DNA of 64,000 bases from Chlorogloeopsis sp038404745. GTDB lineage: Bacteria > Cyanobacteriota > Cyanobacteriia > Cyanobacteriales > Nostocaceae. The position numbers were made by a program, and so were the translations under genes. Every line of letters starts with the position of its first letter. Positions within the stretch are counted from its first letter, which is position 1. Under the pieces are notes generated by a model. The model did no database searches, was not told the origin of the DNA, and was given only the letters and a program-made list of their open reading frames with translations. The stretch is taken from contig NZ_JAYKTT020000088.1 in the NCBI RefSeq assembly GCF_038404745.2, forward strand, positions 186,001 to 250,000, given 5' to 3'. Below, in pieces: positions 27,540 to 36,543 of the stretch.

Positions 27540-29162
27540 CTAGATATCTAAACCTACAACTGTTAACTGCGGTGGATGTTCAACAACAAACTGATAATAT
27601 ATTTCTTGTTTGGTTTGAGCAGGAATAGTAATATCCCATTCCAATCTTCCCATTTCTCCTAGTTGAATTTGCGGATTACTGCGGGTGAGGCGGACTTTAA
27701 TTTGTTCGTTCCGGCTGACTGGTAATTGTTCTGTTAATTTCAGATCCACTTTTTGAGTGAGCAAGTTTGTAATTAACAACCGATATGCATAAATAATTCT
27801 AGAGTTATTACCAATCAATTTTTTATCTACTTGGCGCTCAATTAAATCGCGCTCTATTTTTAATCCTTCGTCAATACCTAAGTTAACTGTAAATTCTTGC
27901 CCTGGTGCAATATTCTCTAACTTTGTTGTACCGATAAAGATATTGTCACGAAATATATTTGCTTTCCCTGGTAATAAAGTTACCCCATTAGAGTTATTTT
28001 TGACATGAGCTTGTAAATAAGCAAAACTTACTAAGCGCGGCATTGCTACATAACTAAAGTGGCAAGGAAAATCATCCTGAAAAATTGTGGTTTTATGTGG
28101 TGCGCCATCACTGGGAATGTTACCGTTGCCATTCAGTTTAAAGTTGACGACGCTGCCTTCTTTTGTGACTTTTGCGACAACTGTTTCGGCTACAATGAAA
28201 TTTTCCTCTGGTAGTTCGTAGTCTTCTTCAACAGCATCGCTGGCAGGAGCAGCCATAGTCATGGGCAGCATAGGTGCTCTTTTTCTCGTCATCAATTCTG
28301 GTTTTGGGTTTAAGCGTGGTATATCAATATACCAAGGTTCTAATTTTGGAGGTAGTGTTCCCAATCCTGGTTTAGCAGTAGAAAGGGTAAGAGCAACACC
28401 AAGCCAATCTTCACCAGTATTTTGCGTGATTTCTGCTAGATAGCTTATATTGACAATATTGTTTGTAATACTGGTGCGCAAGTCGTATAGGGGAGTCCAA
28501 CTGGCACGATGAACAATGTAGGATACTTCTAGCTCAAATTCGCCCTCACTCTCAGGCTCGATCGCTACGCTCAAACTATAAGTTTCTTTGGGATGGGGTG
28601 TTTGCACTGTTTGCAACTGCTGGCGAAGGCTTTGTAATTGCTGCTCTAATTCTTTTTGCCTATTTTTACACTCAGTTGTGGAAATACCATATTCTGTATA
28701 TTGACTTCCCAAAAAGTTGAGAAAATCCAACGTTTCGCTGAGGCTAAGATTTTTTCGCGCCAGGCTGATTGAAAATTGTTCCTCTGTTTTCTCGCGCAAG
28801 CCCTGGATAAAGCTAGACTGCAATGCTAAAGCATCAACTTGTGCTTGCAGATGCTGCCATTCTGCTTCTAATTGCTGGATTTGCTGAGTGAGGTGGGCGA
28901 CTTTTGCTGCCACTGGTTCTGTAGAGAAGATGCGATCGCATCTAGCTTCGAGCAACCGCACTGAGATTTCGCCTTTGCCACTCACCCTAACTGATTCTGT
29001 TTCTATTGTGTCTGGCAGTGGAGCAATTACTAATTCTGTTTCTTGTCCTGTTAAGGATACTACACCCCGTCGTGTCACCAAAGCTTTGTCAGAATAAACG
29101 GTGACAGCTATAATCTGGCTTGCTACTATTTTGCGCACAGATGGCATCTCTGGGTTAACCAC
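27540..29162 (-). CDS. MuiA-like protein (DUF4140/DUF4139)
   Basis: The 540-residue protein resembles the mucoidy-inhibitor MuiA-like family. Residues about 15-110 form the N-terminal domain (IIAVTVYSDKALVTRRGVVSL). A coiled coil follows (about 85-195, rich in Gln/Leu/Glu). The C-terminal DUF4139-type beta-rich region starts near 200 (YSLSVAIEPESEGEFELEVSYIVHRASWTPLYDL) and runs to the end (EWDITIPAQTKQEIYYQFVV). No signal peptide is visible, so it is probably cytoplasmic. The biochemical role of the family is poorly known. The start is GTG at 29162; an ATG five codons in is possible. Confidence 0.82.
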   Translation of the reverse strand: MVNPEMPSVRKIVASQIIAVTVYSDKALVTRRGVVSLTGQETELVIAPLPDTIETESVRVSGKGEISVRLLEARCDRIFSTEPVAAKVAHLTQQIQQLEAEWQHLQAQVDALALQSSFIQGLREKTEEQFSISLARKNLSLSETLDFLNFLGSQYTEYGISTTECKNRQKELEQQLQSLRQQLQTVQTPHPKETYSLSVAIEPESEGEFELEVSYIVHRASWTPLYDLRTSITNNIVNISYLAEITQNTGEDWLGVALTLSTAKPGLGTLPPKLEPWYIDIPRLNPKPELMTRKRAPMLPMTMAAPASDAVEEDYELPEENFIVAETVVAKVTKEGSVVNFKLNGNGNIPSDGAPHKTTIFQDDFPCHFSYVAMPRLVSFAYLQAHVKNNSNGVTLLPGKANIFRDNIFIGTTKLENIAPGQEFTVNLGIDEGLKIERDLIERQVDKKLIGNNSRIIYAYRLLITNLLTQKVDLKLTEQLPVSRNEQIKVRLTRSNPQIQLGEMGRLEWDITIPAQTKQEIYYQFVVEHPPQLTVVGLDI

Positions 29163-29293
29163 TGCCAGTTTCCCCCTTATTTTTACTGTTATGCAGGTTA
29201 ATTTTTAATGTTTACAGACCTATACGTCAAGCAATTTCTAGGGATTAGGAAGAGGAGTGGGAGAGTAGAGGAGAATTCTTCCCCGCATCCTCT

Positions 29294-30910
29294 TCATTCG
29301 CCCTGTCCCCACCTCCCCTCGTCCTTGCGTCTTTGTTCAGACAGGGTAAAGTAAAAAGTCGCCCCTCTATCTACTGCGGCTTCTGCCCAAATTCGTCCCC
29401 CATGTTTTTGAACAAGCCGCTGTACCGAAGCAAGTCCTATACCTGTGCCTGAAAATTCTTGTTGAGAATGCATACGCTGAAAGGGACGAAATAGTTTTTG
29501 AGCGTAAGTCATGTTAAAACCTACACCATTATCCCGTACATAAAATTTGGACAAACTGTTAGATTCTAAGACAGCACCAAATTCAATTTTCGCTTCTTTA
29601 CGTTTAGCAGTATACTTCCAAGCGTTAGATAATAAGTTTTCCAGCACTACACGCAGCAAAACTGGATCGCCATATACTACCAATTCTTCCTGAATTGTAG
29701 TTTCAACTTGACGGTTAAGCTCATTAGCTTTGAAATTTACTACAATTTCTTGAGCAATTTTACTCAGATTCACCGTCTGTGGTTGAATTTCGGTTTGTGA
29801 GAGTTTGTGTAATGACAGCATATGCTCAATTTGGGCATTCATGCGATCGCTGGCAATACCCAAGCGGTTGAGGAAAAACTTGGCTCGTTCATCGAGTTGG
29901 TTACCGTATTCACTCAACAATAGAGAACTATAGCCATCGATCGCACTCAATGGCGATCGCAAATCGTGAGAAAGAGTATAAGCAAATGCCTCTAATTCTT
30001 GATTGGCTGCTTCCAATTGAGCGGTGCGATCGCGTACTCTTTTTTCTAACTCTTGATAAACTTGGATATTTTCTATTGCTACTGAAGTGGTATCTGCTAA
30101 AGCTTGAATCAAACCTATTTCTTCGGTAGTGGCAAGGTGCGGTGTTGCCCAGTAGTTTCCGATTGCGCCGATAGGTGCTTCTTGACGAATTGGCACCATT
30201 ACCAAGCTCTTGATAAAAGTGGGCTGATAAGCTTCATAAGGGATGCGTTCATCCTCATACACATCCTCTATAATCACTTGCTGCTGGTGCTGCATACACC
30301 AGCCACCAATGCAGATATTTATTGGAAAACGCCGTCCTTTCCACAACGGCTGTATAGCGTTTTCGTCGGCATAGAAACACATATCGCCTTCACGTAGCAC
30401 GAAGGTAGCTCCGTCAGCACCAGTAAGTTCTCTGGCAGCTACGCGTACAATTGCCGTAATTTCATCTAAGCTACGTGCTAAAGAAAGTTCCTGAACTACC
30501 TTAACCAGTCTTTCCATTGCCTGATTTTGTTGTTCAAGGCGGCTTTGTGCAATTGCCCGGCGAGCGATCGGCGCAAGTCTCCACAACTGATTTTTACTAA
30601 TGCAGTCCACAACACCTTCATTTAGATAAGTAGCGATTTCTTCTGGATTTGTATTTGCAGAAACTAAAATAAAGGGTATGTCGGGACATTTTTGTTTGGC
30701 TATTTCAAAGGCGGCGTGTCCAGTAAATTCAGGAACACTACTATTAGACAAAATTAAATCAAAACTATTCCCATTGAGGGCAGCAATATACTCAGAGCCT
30801 GAATTTGCCATGAATGTTTCACATTCAAAACCACCCTTGCTCAGTATTAACTGAATTAGTTCAACTTCCGTTGCATCATCTTCAACATGAAGTATACGTA
30901 GTCTATTCAT
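29294..30910 (-). CDS. Hybrid receiver-GAF-histidine kinase
   Basis: The protein (about 538 residues) reads: receiver domain (1-120), GAF domain (about 150-285), HisKA (from 305, with phospho-acceptor His315 in TLSHDLRSP) and HATPase (about 410-525, with NAWKYT, DNGVGF and GTGIGLA). It is a cytoplasmic sensor kinase with no membrane segments. In the receiver, the acidic pair (VEDD) and Lys106 remain, but the phospho-acceptor Asp is Asn56 (LILSNSSVP), so it probably cannot be phosphorylated. The last 12 residues (RRKDEGRWGQGE) come from a GTCC-type repeat at 29270-29345. ATG 30910 is chosen; 30916 and a TTG at 30922 are in frame. Confidence 0.9.
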   Translation of the reverse strand: MNRLRILHVEDDATEVELIQLILSKGGFECETFMANSGSEYIAALNGNSFDLILSNSSVPEFTGHAAFEIAKQKCPDIPFILVSANTNPEEIATYLNEGVVDCISKNQLWRLAPIARRAIAQSRLEQQNQAMERLVKVVQELSLARSLDEITAIVRVAARELTGADGATFVLREGDMCFYADENAIQPLWKGRRFPINICIGGWCMQHQQQVIIEDVYEDERIPYEAYQPTFIKSLVMVPIRQEAPIGAIGNYWATPHLATTEEIGLIQALADTTSVAIENIQVYQELEKRVRDRTAQLEAANQELEAFAYTLSHDLRSPLSAIDGYSSLLLSEYGNQLDERAKFFLNRLGIASDRMNAQIEHMLSLHKLSQTEIQPQTVNLSKIAQEIVVNFKANELNRQVETTIQEELVVYGDPVLLRVVLENLLSNAWKYTAKRKEAKIEFGAVLESNSLSKFYVRDNGVGFNMTYAQKLFRPFQRMHSQQEFSGTGIGLASVQRLVQKHGGRIWAEAAVDRGATFYFTLSEQRRKDEGRWGQGE

Positions 30911-31587
30911 GACCATTCTCAAACTTAGCTTTTATAATAAATTTCCTCACATATATAAATAATTAACTTCTGGTTATACAAAAATTTTTCTTAATTATGA
31001 GCAATAACTCTTTGATTAGAAGTAAATTTCAGTCTTACTTTATTTGAAGAACAAATAATTTAGTTTTTTAGATATTTATAAGTTTAACTATACATGGTAA
31101 TTTGCAATGGTATGAGGTTTAAATCTCCTACTTAAATCATGAATCTTTATACTTGTTTTACTTTTGAAATATACACTATGCGATCATAATGTACTTTCAT
31201 GGCTTATCTATGCACTGTGTGTGACTGTTCAGTACTTCTTAGACAAGAGTGAGCAAATAATAGGTAATGTTTTTCATTATTATCAATATTTCTTATTATG
31301 GCTGATGCATCACCTATCTATGAGAGGTTGCTTGTAAAGAAAAGCTTAAATTTAATAATTTATAGGACTCAACTAGTGATGGAGTGCTTCTGTATCTTAA
31401 GTTCTTACTAAGGAGAATACCTGTACAAAGTAAACAACAATGCGTTTACAAAAGCCAGAATATTGATACATTACTTAATTGTGTATATTGGGTATTCTGA
31501 CTTCTGTATTCTGCATTATTTCAAAAAACAAGCCCCCAGCCTCTTTCTATCTAAAATTGCTAACCTCAAATCCAAAAAGTAAATAAT
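30911..31587. other. Long AT-rich non-coding region upstream of the hybrid kinase
   Basis: About 670 bases without a believable gene. The sequence is AT-rich, with many short TTTA/TAAA runs, and includes the promoter region of the kinase. Near 31411 the phrase AAGGAGAATACC precedes a very short frame (ATGCGTTTACAAAAG..., 31441) that ends after a few codons. I see no HIP1, no GC-rich repeat and no RNA gene that I recognise, although the length leaves room for a small RNA. Confidence 0.3.
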
Positions 31588-32526
31588 TTAACTGCTTTCC
31601 TGATTTCGTTCACAACTAATAGCTGCAGTTTGTTCTGCAATCTGCTTGGCTGCGTCCATAAGATACTCAAAATAGGTGCGAGCAACAATAGATAGTTGTT
31701 TACCAGATGGATAAACCATATACCAATTTCGTTTAATTGGAAAATGTTCTACATCCAAAATAATTAAGTCTCCCGTATCTGGTAATAAAGTATGACGAGA
31801 TAAAATAGAAATTCCCAATCCACCTGCTATAGCTTGCTTAATTGCCTCATTGCTCCCCAATTCTAACTTGACATTTACTGTTACCCCATGTTCATCAAAT
31901 AATTTTTGCACGGCGCGACGTGTTCCCGAACCAGGTTCTCGCATAATAAAAGGTTCGTCAGCAAGACGTTGGATGGGAATATTTTTTTCATTTGCTAAAA
32001 CGTGATTAATTGGTGCTAAAACTACTAAAGGATTTTCGAGAAATTGCTGGTAACTCACATCTAAATGTTCTGGAACTTGACTCATAATATACAAGTCGTC
32101 CATATTGTTTGTCATACGTTCCAGAATACCCTCATGATTTGTGACTTGTAGGGAGATTTCAATCCCTGGGTAAAGCTGGCAAAATGGCCCTAATAAACGT
32201 GGTATAAAGTATTTTGCCGTTGTAATAACTGCCAAACGCAATTGCCCTTGTTTTAGCCCTTTTAAGTCTGCCACTTTCATTTCAAACTTGGCTATAGTCT
32301 CAAAAATCTGGCGACAAGTAGCGTATAATTCTCGTCCTGCTTCTGTTAGATACAAACGCTTACCCACTTGTTCAAATAATGGCAACCCTACCGATTTTGT
32401 CAATTGTTTGATCTGCATAGAAACGGTAGGTTGGGTAAGAAAAAGTTCTTCGGCAGCACGAGTAAAACTACCGTGCCGCGCTGCTGCCTCAAACACCTTC
32501 AACTGATGCAGTGTTGCTTGATTCAA
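31588..32526 (-). CDS. cmpR: LysR-type regulator, CmpR/NdhR group
   Basis: The 312-residue transcription factor has an N-terminal winged helix-turn-helix (LHQLKVFEAAARHGSFTRAAEELFLTQPTVSMQIKQL) and a periplasmic-binding-like effector domain (about 90-300). It is close to the CmpR/NdhR (CcmR) carbon-response group, not RbcR. CmpR is activated by metabolites signalling low CO2, such as ribulose-1,5-bisphosphate or 2-phosphoglycolate. Its place beside the ccm and ndhF3 operons supports this. The start is TTG at 32526 with GAGGAG about eight bases upstream. The CmpR-versus-NdhR choice is less sure than the family. Confidence 0.8.
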   Translation of the reverse strand: MNQATLHQLKVFEAAARHGSFTRAAEELFLTQPTVSMQIKQLTKSVGLPLFEQVGKRLYLTEAGRELYATCRQIFETIAKFEMKVADLKGLKQGQLRLAVITTAKYFIPRLLGPFCQLYPGIEISLQVTNHEGILERMTNNMDDLYIMSQVPEHLDVSYQQFLENPLVVLAPINHVLANEKNIPIQRLADEPFIMREPGSGTRRAVQKLFDEHGVTVNVKLELGSNEAIKQAIAGGLGISILSRHTLLPDTGDLIILDVEHFPIKRNWYMVYPSGKQLSIVARTYFEYLMDAAKQIAEQTAAISCERNQESS

Positions 32527-33089
32527 TGCTAATTCTCCTCTTTTATGGCAACTAACCCAGATATAGCAGTTCTTATTTGCCTCGAAGACTGTTTAACTCT
32601 AATCCACCTTCTCTCCTGACGGTGTAGGTTTTAGTTTGCACCTACTCAAAATTGTCTGAATCGATCAAAACTGATACAGCACTTTACTTCCTGTCTTGAA
32701 TAAAGCACAGAAGTGAAACATTTTGATTTTGGTGGCAGGAGGAATAATTACCCTCCCCTACAACAAGAGAGGATGGAGGAGAAGGTGTTGCATATTGCTA
32801 TAAAACGAAAAACCGCTATAAATCTAGTATCACAGAATACTTGTCACTCCTATAGGGTGACTTACGCAAAAGTTATGAATTGTATATATAGATACAAATC
32901 TATATATTTCATCACAAAATGAGTATTTTCCTTATAGGACTGACAAGCTATTATCAAGACAACAAGCAAAGCGTAAGATGCCTTCCAGCCAACGTTGCAC
33001 ACCTTGAAGGTGTTTTTTGGGGATAGTAACCAACGTTGTACTAGCCTCGTCCTAACAGGTGTGTACAACGTTTTTCTCGATGTTAGATT
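32527..33089. other. cmpR-ccmO intergenic region with palindromes
   Basis: This 560-base gap carries the cmpR promoter and the end of the ccm operon. It contains a perfect 10-bp inverted repeat, ATATATAGAT-ACAA-ATCTATATAT (32884-32907), next to a half-element ACTTACGCA (32869-32877). A small hairpin ACACC-TTGAA-GGTGT followed by T6 lies at 32999-33018, and the phrase CCAACGTTG occurs twice. A short plus-strand frame (32713-32922) has no family features and I do not call it. The T-run is on the plus strand, where no gene reads. Confidence 0.4.
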
Positions 33090-33866
33090 TTAGGATTCTT
33101 CTGTAATTTTTGCAGGTAATATAGATAAATCTGGCAATTCTACTAACTCAGTTTCGACAACTGGTTGCTTAATATTTAACGGGAACCTCAATGGTTGACG
33201 TTCCTCTATCCAGCAACTGGCTACTGGCAAGGTTTGTTCTAATTCATCCAATGGTCGAGGAATAACCATTACGGCGTTTAATTCTCCAATGCGTTCTGCT
33301 TCGTACATTCCAGCTTCTACTGCTACTGCAACATTTGCCACGGAACCGCGAATAATGGCTGTACACAATCCTGCGCCGATTTTTTCATATGCTGCTAGTT
33401 GAACATCAGCAGCTTTGAGCATGGCGTCAGCAGCTCCTACCATTGCTGGAAAACCCCGCGTCTCTACCAAGCCTACTGCTTGGTTGCTCAAACGACTGTA
33501 GTTGCCATCCTCCGCAAAATTGCTGAGGCGGGTAGTAATAGGAAGTACTACATCTAAGTTGGGAAAAGGTCGGGGAATCACTAGGCTAGAAACATACTGA
33601 TCGAATTGTTTCGCAGTCTGCTCACCAGATTCTACTGCCAGGCGGACATCAGCAATGTTACCCCGGATAATAGCAGTACAATGACCGCCACCTATTTTTT
33701 CATAGCCAATTAGGTGAACTCCCGCTGATTTGAGCATCATGTCTGCCGTACCAACGATCGCAGGAAAACTGCGGGTTGATACTAATCCCAAAGCACTATC
33801 TGCGAAGTTATCCCGACGACGGGATGTCTGGGCAGTGCTAATAGATCGTTGATTGTATGCGTCCAT
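33090..33866 (-). CDS. ccmO: Carboxysome shell protein CcmO
   Basis: CcmO is a tandem bacterial-microcompartment (BMC) shell protein of the beta-carboxysome, thought to fill facets or edges. The 258-residue protein has two BMC domains. The first is about residues 22-115 (ALGLVSTRSFPAIVGTADMMLKSA, IGGGHCTAIIRG). The second is about 125-215 (AVGLVETRGFPAMVGAADAMLKAA, IGAGLCTAIIRG). The C-terminal 40 residues are a tail of unknown role. The N-terminal Arg-rich lead is natural to the family. It is the last gene of the ccm operon here. Confidence 0.95.
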   Translation of the reverse strand: MDAYNQRSISTAQTSRRRDNFADSALGLVSTRSFPAIVGTADMMLKSAGVHLIGYEKIGGGHCTAIIRGNIADVRLAVESGEQTAKQFDQYVSSLVIPRPFPNLDVVLPITTRLSNFAEDGNYSRLSNQAVGLVETRGFPAMVGAADAMLKAADVQLAAYEKIGAGLCTAIIRGSVANVAVAVEAGMYEAERIGELNAVMVIPRPLDELEQTLPVASCWIEERQPLRFPLNIKQPVVETELVELPDLSILPAKITEES

Positions 33867-33984
33867 GTGAATTCTCCGGGGTTCTCAAAGGAAGGATGAA
33901 AGCGGGGATGAAGCCTTAAGGTAAAAGTACTTCATACTTATTACTTTCTGCTTCCTACTACAGGTGACAACTTACAATTAACAC

Positions 33985-34671
33985 TTACTCAGATGGATCG
34001 TCAGAGTTGGATTTGTTTAAGGATTGTCTGTGGGGAAATAATGTAATCAACAGTTGTTGAATGCTCCCTTGTCCGTAGATGTGAGTACCGATAGCAGTAG
34101 ATTCAGTACTAGGCTCTTGTGTATGCTCTTTTGGTTCTGGTTGTTGTGAAATTGGATCGGGATTAGGTGTGGTAATGGCGGAATTCAAAGAATTGTCTTG
34201 TCCGTTTGCCAAATTACCTGCATCTGTTTCGCCCGATACTGCGTTTGTAGAAGTGGAATTACTCTCAGAAGAAGTTGATGGTTTTATGCGATCGCTGATC
34301 GTATTTAAGTCAGAGATTTGGCGACTAGTGTCTCCCAAAACTGAACCAGGTGCGACTACTTGTCCCGATTCTACGGAACAATTGAAAATTGTTGTTGCTG
34401 AACCAATACAAGCATTTGCGCCTATTTTGCCTTTACCAACCATCAAAAAACCGGCCCCCAAGTTTGCTCCTGTTTCTACTTCTAAGGTTCCTTCATGGAC
34501 TTTGAGGATTGCCCCCATACCAATACAAACCCCTGAACCAATAATAATTTTGCTGTTTGGAGCCGCTTGGAGTATCACCCCAGGTGCGAGAACTGCACTT
34601 GGATGAATAATAACCTCGCCACTGATGTAAGCATCAAAGTTATGACTCAGGCGCAGTGGCGGCACAGACAT
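33985..34671 (-). CDS. ccmN: Carboxysome assembly protein CcmN
   Basis: CcmN bridges the CcmM-Rubisco core and the shell. The 228-residue protein has an N-terminal left-handed beta-helix of hexapeptide repeats (about 10-120; GEVIIHPSAVLAPGVIL, IGSGVCIGMGAI, IGANACIGSATTI). A long low-complexity Ser/Thr/Pro/Asn linker follows (about 130-195). The C-terminal encapsulation peptide, an amphipathic helix near 198-217 (QGSIQQLLITLFPHRQSL), binds the shell. It lies between ccmM and ccmO, with gaps of 112 and 118 bases that hold imperfect inverted repeats. Confidence 0.93.
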   Translation of the reverse strand: MSVPPLRLSHNFDAYISGEVIIHPSAVLAPGVILQAAPNSKIIIGSGVCIGMGAILKVHEGTLEVETGANLGAGFLMVGKGKIGANACIGSATTIFNCSVESGQVVAPGSVLGDTSRQISDLNTISDRIKPSTSSESNSTSTNAVSGETDAGNLANGQDNSLNSAITTPNPDPISQQPEPKEHTQEPSTESTAIGTHIYGQGSIQQLLITLFPHRQSLNKSNSDDPSE

Positions 34672-34783
34672 GGAAATTTTAACCTCGGAAGCCGGAATAA
34701 GTTACTGAAGAAGGCTGAAGTGTGAAAACTAAAATATGAAACCAAATATTTCATACTTCAGACTTCATCCTTCATCTTTGAAT

Positions 34784-36445
34784 TTAAGGGCGTTGAATAA
34801 TCGTTTCTAATACTCGACGTTTACCTTTGGGATCAATACCGATTAGACGCACGTATTCTCCTTGATATTCGGCAAGGTATGCCTCTAATGCAGCGATCGC
34901 ATCTCTGATGTTAGTAGCTTGAATTTGTCCGCAGCTACTCCAAGAACCCATCCGAAAGCGTCTTTGATCTACGTGTTCAGCACTAATTTTATATCCACTC
35001 CCTAGAAGTTGTTGTAGCTGTTCAACAACCTCAGAACTTAATTTGGTGTTAGTAGCAGGTACAGTAGCTGTTGCAAAGGTGGAAGCACTAGCACCACCAA
35101 ATGATGACTTTTGAGTGCCGGATGCAGAAACTGGGCCGTTAGGGCGTTGGATAATTGCTTCAAGCACGCGACGTTTGCCTTTGGGATCTATGCCAATCAA
35201 GCGCACATACTCGCCTTGGTGATTGTCCATACAATCTTCTAATGCCGCAACCACATCATTAGCAGAATGGGAATCGATTGGCTTGCAGCTTTGCCACGAA
35301 CCGGTGCGGAAGCGCCGCTCATCTACGTGCTCCGTACCAATTTTATAACCACCTGCCAATAATTGGCGAACTTGGTCTACGGTTTCAGAGCTGAGTTTGC
35401 TGTTACCATTACCATTACCGTTGTAGCTACTGCCATTGCTGCTATAGCTAGAACTAGTGGGAGCTTTAAAAGAAGTAGGTGCTTTAACAGCGCCGTCTGG
35501 ACGTTGGATAATGTTCTCCAATACACGTCGCTTGTTTTTGTCAATACCAAACAGGCGGACATATTCACCAGCATGATCTGCCAAACAAGTCTCTAAAGCT
35601 GAGATTGCTTCACCCAAGGATCTAGCTTCAATTGGCTTGCAACTAGTCCAAGAACCGGTACGGAAGCGCCGCGCGTCTACGTGTTCTGTACCGATTTTAT
35701 ATCCTTGCTCCAATAGATAGCGCAATTGCTCTACTGTTTCCGCACCCAAGCTACTGCTAGACACCTCACTGCTCCTTTCTATTCCATTAATGGCTGTACT
35801 TGTATAAGTTTGCTCTAATTCGTTGCGAATTGTTCTGATACATTTACTGTCAGCAGCACATAAATAACCTGCTCGTAGTGCCTGGTTAATACCAACCACA
35901 TGGTGGGCAAATTGCTTATCTTCTGCTTGCACATCTGGCAAGCGATCGGCTTGCTGCTGATTAGTAATGATGGCTCCCGAAGGCACGTATTTGCCTGGTG
36001 GTACTTCTACATCTTGAATTAAAGCGTGCATCATCACGATGCATCCCGATCCAACCCTGGCATTAAAAACTGTAGAGCGAAAACCGATAAAACAGTCATC
36101 GCCTATATAACAAGGGCCGTGAATTAGAGCCATATGGGTAATACAGCTATTGCTCCCAATCCAGACCGAGTATTCCTGTTGATCGTCGCCGATGACGCGG
36201 CCTTTATCCAAGCCATGAACTACTACACCATCTTGAAGGTTGGTGTTTGCACCAATATAAAATGGTGTTCCTTCGTCTGCCCGAATCGAAGTACCAGGTG
36301 CAACGATGACGTTCGCTTCTATTTTTACATCCCCAATCACATGAGAAAAAGAATGCACAAAAGCTGATGGATGGATACTTGGTTCAGCTAAATTCTTTGA
36401 CCACGGGGTTGGGGGAGCCGCCTCCGCGATACTGCGGACTGCCAT
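34784..36445 (-). CDS. ccmM: Carboxysome scaffold protein CcmM (gamma-CA plus three RbcS-like modules)
   Basis: CcmM organises Rubisco into the procarboxysome. The 553-residue protein has an N-terminal gamma-carbonic-anhydrase domain (about 18-205; hexapeptide repeats, metal-ligand histidines in VVHGLD, THMALIHG). Three Rubisco-small-subunit-like (SSUL) modules follow at about 230-320, 350-440 and 465-553, each with YKIGTEHVD.RRFR.GSW and ending IIQRP. Modules are joined by Ser/Asn-rich linkers. ATG 36445 has an AGGAGG ribosome site. An internal GTG at codon 228 with its own ribosome site (35762-35778) should yield the short SSUL-only form. Module number varies among species; three is common. 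Confidence 0.97.
   Translation of the reverse strand: MAVRSIAEAAPPTPWSKNLAEPSIHPSAFVHSFSHVIGDVKIEANVIVAPGTSIRADEGTPFYIGANTNLQDGVVVHGLDKGRVIGDDQQEYSVWIGSNSCITHMALIHGPCYIGDDCFIGFRSTVFNARVGSGCIVMMHALIQDVEVPPGKYVPSGAIITNQQQADRLPDVQAEDKQFAHHVVGINQALRAGYLCAADSKCIRTIRNELEQTYTSTAINGIERSSEVSSSSLGAETVEQLRYLLEQGYKIGTEHVDARRFRTGSWTSCKPIEARSLGEAISALETCLADHAGEYVRLFGIDKNKRRVLENIIQRPDGAVKAPTSFKAPTSSSYSSNGSSYNGNGNGNSKLSSETVDQVRQLLAGGYKIGTEHVDERRFRTGSWQSCKPIDSHSANDVVAALEDCMDNHQGEYVRLIGIDPKGKRRVLEAIIQRPNGPVSASGTQKSSFGGASASTFATATVPATNTKLSSEVVEQLQQLLGSGYKISAEHVDQRRFRMGSWSSCGQIQATNIRDAIAALEAYLAEYQGEYVRLIGIDPKGKRRVLETIIQRP
35762..35778 (-). promoter_or_regulatory. Internal ribosome-binding site and GTG start for short CcmM (M35-type)
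   Basis: Within ccmM, on the coding strand, AAAGGAG (35772-35778) lies seven bases before an in-frame GTG (35764-35762, codon 228). It sits just between the carbonic-anhydrase domain and the first SSUL module. Translation from it would give a protein of about 326 residues, consisting of the three SSUL modules. Synechococcus elongatus CcmM is known to use an internal GTG at the same boundary. Confidence 0.75.
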
Positions 36446-36473
36446 TGCGAGATTCCTCCTCAGTTGAGTTCTT

Positions 36474-36541
36474 TGTCATTTGTCCTTTGTCATTAGTCAT
36501 TCGTCTTTCAAAAACCAATGACTAATGACTAATGATCAATG
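36474..36541. repeat. Heptamer short tandem repeats with dyad symmetry, ccmL-ccmM gap
   Basis: One arm has repeated units of the type GTCATTA/GTCATTT/GTCCTTT and the other has units of the type CAATGAC/TAATGAC, with ACCAATG at the turn. The two arms are nearly complementary, so the transcript can form a long weak hairpin. It fills the whole gap between ccmL and ccmM and ends just before the ccmM ribosome-binding site. Confidence 0.7.
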
Positions 36542-36543
36542 AC

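Noticed and set aside
30046..30450. Possible phytochrome-like chromophore site in the GAF domain of the hybrid kinase
   Set aside because: Cysteines are present (MCFY, GGWCMQHQ), but the surrounding motifs of bilin-binding GAF domains are not evident, so no photoreceptor claim is made.
32713..33068. Two short frames in the cmpR-ccmO gap (plus 32713-32922, minus 32862-33068)
   Set aside because: They overlap in opposite directions, cross the palindrome and half-element, and have no ribosome site or recognisable sequence.
34169..34606. 145-codon plus-strand frame inside ccmN
   Set aside because: It is antisense to the clear hexapeptide-repeat and linker region of ccmN; the Pro/Ser/Thr content mirrors the repeats of the real gene.
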